Source: Deltaproteobacteria bacterium UBA2385 (GTDB taxonomy: Bacteria; Myxococcota_A; UBA796; UBA2385). From it: a stretch of 6,140 bases of DNA. The stretch covers positions 1 to 6,140 of the forward strand of contig DDSR01000319.1 in NCBI GenBank assembly GCA_002343455.1. Direction: 5' to 3'. The notes beneath the pieces were generated by a model, which had not been told where the DNA came from, did no database searches, and saw only the letters and a program-made list of their open reading frames with translations. This document shows, piece after piece, positions 3,401 through 6,140 of the stretch; within the stretch, counting starts at the first letter, position 1; every line of letters starts with the position of its first letter. The position numbers and the translations under genes are program-made.

Positions 3401-6140
3401 ATGCGCGCCGACTCCGTCCTCAACCTCCCCCACGACGCCCGGATGCTCGACGTCGTGCGCCAGGGCCTCTCCACCGCCCAAGATGTCCGGGTCGCGGTGT
3501 CCTTCACCCGCTGCAGCGGGCTCGGGCTGGTCCTCGACCCCTTGAAGGCCCTGGCGGCGCGCGGCGCGGACGTGCGGGTGCTGACCTCGACCTTCCAGTG
3601 GGTCACGCAGCCCGAAGCGCTGGACGCCCTGCACCGGCTGGACGGGGTGCAGACCCGGCTGCACACCGGGGCGGAGGGCTTCCACGGCAAGTTCTGGTGG
3701 TTCGGAGGCGCTGAGCGCACCGAGTGCTGGGCGGGCTCGTCGAACCTGACCCACGGGGGACTGTCCACGAACATCGAGTGGAACTTCCGCAAGGAAGACG
3801 CCGCCACGCTCCGCGCGAGCCGCGCCCAGTTCGACGAGCTGTGGACGCGCCACGACGTGAGCCCACTCACCCCCGAGCTGATTGCCCGCTACCGCGCCGC
3901 CTACCGCCAGCGCCACCGCGACGACGGGCAGCAACACCTGCTGCTCGCCGAGGCCGCGCCAGCCACGGTGATGCCGAACATGGCCCAACGCGAGGCCCTG
4001 GCCCGCCTCGCCGACCTGCGCGCGCGCGGGGGCCAGCGGGCGGCGATCGTGGCCGCCCCGGGCGTGGGCAAGACCTACCTGGCCGCGTTCGACGTGCACA
4101 CGAGCGGCGCGCAGTCGGTCCTGTACGTCTCCCACCGCCTGGAGCACCTGGAGCAGGCGCGGAAGAGCTTCGCCCGGGTGCTGAGCCGCGACCGACGCCT
4201 GGGCCTGCTGGGTGGGGGAGCCGACCAGCGCAAGGCGGATGTGATCTTCGCTACGATCGGCACGCTGGCTCGCCGACCCGATGTGCTGGCCCGCCACTTC
4301 GACTACCTGATCATCGACGAGTTCCACCACGTCGAGGCACCCTCCTACGCCTGCCTGTGGCCTCTGCGCGAGCGCGCCTTCCTGCTGGGCCTGACCGCCA
4401 CACCGGAGCGCCAGGACGGCCAGGAGGTGCTGCGCTGGTGCGATCATGTGGTCGCCTTCGAGGTCCGCCTGGGCGAGGCCATCGACCGCGGCTGGCTGCT
4501 CCCCTTCCACTACTACGGGATCGCCGACGAGAGCCTGGACTTCCTGGCCGTGCCCTGGCGCCGCCTGGATGAGGTGGAGACGGCGCTGAGCATCGAGTCA
4601 CGCGTGGACCTGGTGCTGCGGGCGGCCCTGGAGCGCGGCTTCGACGGCGTGAAGCGCGCGACGATCGGCTTCTGCGCGGGGCGGCGGCATGCGACCTTCA
4701 TGGCACGGGCCTTCCAAGCGCGCGGACAGAACGCGGTGGCGGTCCTGGGCGACGCCCCGGTGGACGAGCGGACCGCGGTCTACGACCGGCTGGCTGACCC
4801 CGAGGATCCGCTGGAGTGGGTCTTCGTCTCCGACATCCTCAACGAGGGCGTGGACATCCCGGCGATCAACAGCGTGCTCTTCCTGCGACCGACCGAGTCG
4901 GCGACGCTGTTCCTGCAGCAGCTCGGCCGCGGCCTGCGCCTGTTCCCCGGCACCGAGGTGCTCACGGTGCTGGACTTCGTGGGCCACCACCGCTCGGCAT
5001 GGGTGACCCTGAACGCGCTGCACGCGCCGAGCGGAGCCGGTCGCCGCCAGACCGTCGCCGCCGAGGTGGTGCTCAAGCCTCCGCGGCACTGCGAGATCGT
5101 CCTGGAGGCCCGCACCCGCCAGATCCTGGAGAAGATCGAGCGCTACACGAGCCGGCGCGAGCTGGCGGACGGACTGTACACGGATCTGCGCGAGGAGCTG
5201 GGCCGCCGCCCGCTGCCGATCGACCTGTGGGATCGTGCGGATGTGCCCGACCTGCGCCCGATCCGCGACGCGCACGGGTGCTGGTTGGAGCTGCAACGCG
5301 CCCACGACGACGCGCCCTCGTGGTCGGTGGGCCTGGCCGCCGATCACCCGGCCTTCACGCTGCTGCGGGCGATCGAGCGCGACTGGCAGGCCCAGCGGGT
5401 GGCGCCATACGCCCTGGTCTGGGGCCTGGCCGAGCGGCCCGAGGACCCGCAAGCCGGCTACGCGCGCTTCTTCGAGCGCTTTCCGCACTGGCGGGTGGAG
5501 CAGGTGGACCTGGGCAGCACCCGGACCTGGGAGACGGTCCGGCGCAAGCTGGGTGGCGCGCTCCAGGGCGACCGGCTGGACCCGCGGGTGGTCTCGGCGC
5601 TGGGCGACCAGCTGCTGAAAGAGGTGGAGGGGCGGCTTCTGTACACGGTGATGTCGGACTACCGCACCCGCCACGGCGGCGAGCTGCGCACCCCCGGCGA
5701 GCTGAACCTGCACGCCAGCTACCGGCGCCCGGTGATCCTCAACCACTTCGGCGTGCAGTTCGATCCGGTCCGCCACAACACAGGGGTCATCTGGCTCGAC
5801 AAGGCCTGCGTGCTCATCTGCAAGCTCGACACCTCCGACGCCAAGGCCCAGCACCAGTACAGCAACCGGCTGATGGACCGGGAGACCTTCCTCTGGACCT
5901 CGCAGAACAAGATGTCGGTCGGCAACGCGGCCGGCCGCCGCCTGCTGGAGCATGGGGCCGAGGGGGTGGAGCTGCACCTGTTCGTGCAGCTGGACTCGGC
6001 CTCAGCGGCGCTCTACCTGGGCAGGGTTCGGGCCGGGGACGCGAGCGGGGAGGGGCCGATGCAGGTGAGCTTGCTCCTTGAGCATCGGGTGCCCGAGGAC
6101 GTGGCGGCGGAGCTGGGGGGGGGGAGCAGGGTGCGGGAGC
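3401..6140 (+). CDS. PLD nuclease-SF2 helicase-DUF3427 fusion protein (3' end outside window)
   Basis: One uninterrupted frame of 913 codons runs to the window edge. Residues ~1-165 form a PLD/HKD-nuclease domain: H95-x-K97 (FHGKFWWF) and GSSNLTHGGL (112-121). The Asp expected at 102 is Gly, and only one half-site is present, so a dimer would be needed. SF2 helicase motifs follow: Walker A APGVGKT (219-225, K224), DEFHH (306-310), LTATPER (331-337), then QQLGRGLRL (506-514) in the second RecA lobe. The C-terminus matches DUF3427: SYRRPVIL near 774, WTSQNKMS (832-839), LHLFVQL near 861, and YLGRV with PMQVSLLLEH after it. That pattern is normally close to the family's C-terminal end, so the stop should lie just past the window. 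The protein is expected to translocate on nucleic acid and cut it; substrate and role are unproven, with phage or plasmid defence a reasonable guess. The ATG at 3401 has no Shine-Dalgarno sequence (C/T-rich leader); M15 at 3443 is an alternative. GC content is clearly higher than in the cassettes. Confidence 0.9.
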   Translation, partial: MRADSVLNLPHDARMLDVVRQGLSTAQDVRVAVSFTRCSGLGLVLDPLKALAARGADVRVLTSTFQWVTQPEALDALHRLDGVQTRLHTGAEGFHGKFWWFGGAERTECWAGSSNLTHGGLSTNIEWNFRKEDAATLRASRAQFDELWTRHDVSPLTPELIARYRAAYRQRHRDDGQQHLLLAEAAPATVMPNMAQREALARLADLRARGGQRAAIVAAPGVGKTYLAAFDVHTSGAQSVLYVSHRLEHLEQARKSFARVLSRDRRLGLLGGGADQRKADVIFATIGTLARRPDVLARHFDYLIIDEFHHVEAPSYACLWPLRERAFLLGLTATPERQDGQEVLRWCDHVVAFEVRLGEAIDRGWLLPFHYYGIADESLDFLAVPWRRLDEVETALSIESRVDLVLRAALERGFDGVKRATIGFCAGRRHATFMARAFQARGQNAVAVLGDAPVDERTAVYDRLADPEDPLEWVFVSDILNEGVDIPAINSVLFLRPTESATLFLQQLGRGLRLFPGTEVLTVLDFVGHHRSAWVTLNALHAPSGAGRRQTVAAEVVLKPPRHCEIVLEARTRQILEKIERYTSRRELADGLYTDLREELGRRPLPIDLWDRADVPDLRPIRDAHGCWLELQRAHDDAPSWSVGLAADHPAFTLLRAIERDWQAQRVAPYALVWGLAERPEDPQAGYARFFERFPHWRVEQVDLGSTRTWETVRRKLGGALQGDRLDPRVVSALGDQLLKEVEGRLLYTVMSDYRTRHGGELRTPGELNLHASYRRPVILNHFGVQFDPVRHNTGVIWLDKACVLICKLDTSDAKAQHQYSNRLMDRETFLWTSQNKMSVGNAAGRRLLEHGAEGVELHLFVQLDSASAALYLGRVRAGDASGEGPMQVSLLLEHRVPEDVAAELGGGSRVRE

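Noticed and set aside
3194..4510. Long minus-strand open frame (438 codons) across attC 3 and the first half of the helicase gene
   Set aside because: It is antisense to the helicase frame, which carries ordered conserved PLD and SF2 motifs. The minus-strand product is low-complexity, rich in Gly, Ala, Gln, Val and Leu, has no recognisable motif, and runs through an attC.
4598..5977. Long minus-strand open frame (459 codons) across the second half of the helicase gene
   Set aside because: It is a composition shadow: stops are rare on the antisense strand of very GC-rich genes. The plus frame holds the QQLGRG and DUF3427 motifs.
3724..6081. Two long plus-strand frames in another phase (3724-4572 and 4816-6081)
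   Set aside because: Their translations are runs of Arg, Pro, Gly and Ala without domain signals, and they overlap the well-supported frame starting at 3401.

Overview
The window is a stretch of an integron gene-cassette array in a high-GC bacterium, joined on its right side to a large, even more GC-rich helicase/nuclease gene. The array is diagnosed from three complete attC recombination sites and the tail of a fourth. They share core boxes, stem arms with extrahelical bases, and a near-identical 3' half. Such closely related attC sites point to a chromosomal (sedentary) integron rather than a mobile resistance integron. No integrase gene or attI is in view; given attC polarity they would lie to the left. 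The taxon cannot be fixed from this sequence.

Layout: (1) positions 1-27, the 3' end of an attC. (2) Cassette 1 (22-1362): one gene for a DUF3800-family protein with a YIDESG motif. (3) Cassette 2 (1363-2288): an overlapping mntA-hepT pair (minimal nucleotidyltransferase antitoxin and HEPN toxin), whose HEPN protein has lost the catalytic His and the target Tyr of its RX4HXY motif. (4) Cassette 3 (2289-3360): a C39-like papain-fold cysteine peptidase gene overlapping, in a TGATG arrangement, a small gene of unknown function. (5) From 3401 to the window end, one uninterrupted frame of 913 codons encodes a PLD (HKD-type) nuclease, SF2 helicase and DUF3427 fusion. Its stop lies just beyond the window. 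Long open frames on the minus strand and in the other plus frames of this region are composition shadows.

All genes are on the plus strand and each cassette is compact, with coding sequence ending shortly before its attC. The contents (DUF3800, HEPN/MNT, peptidase plus small partner, PLD-helicase) resemble what is found in defence and toxin-antitoxin reservoirs. That functional reading is inference from family membership. Whether the helicase gene is a very large fourth cassette or the chromosomal flank of the array is the main open question; the last attC has paired, stem-preserving substitutions in both core boxes.
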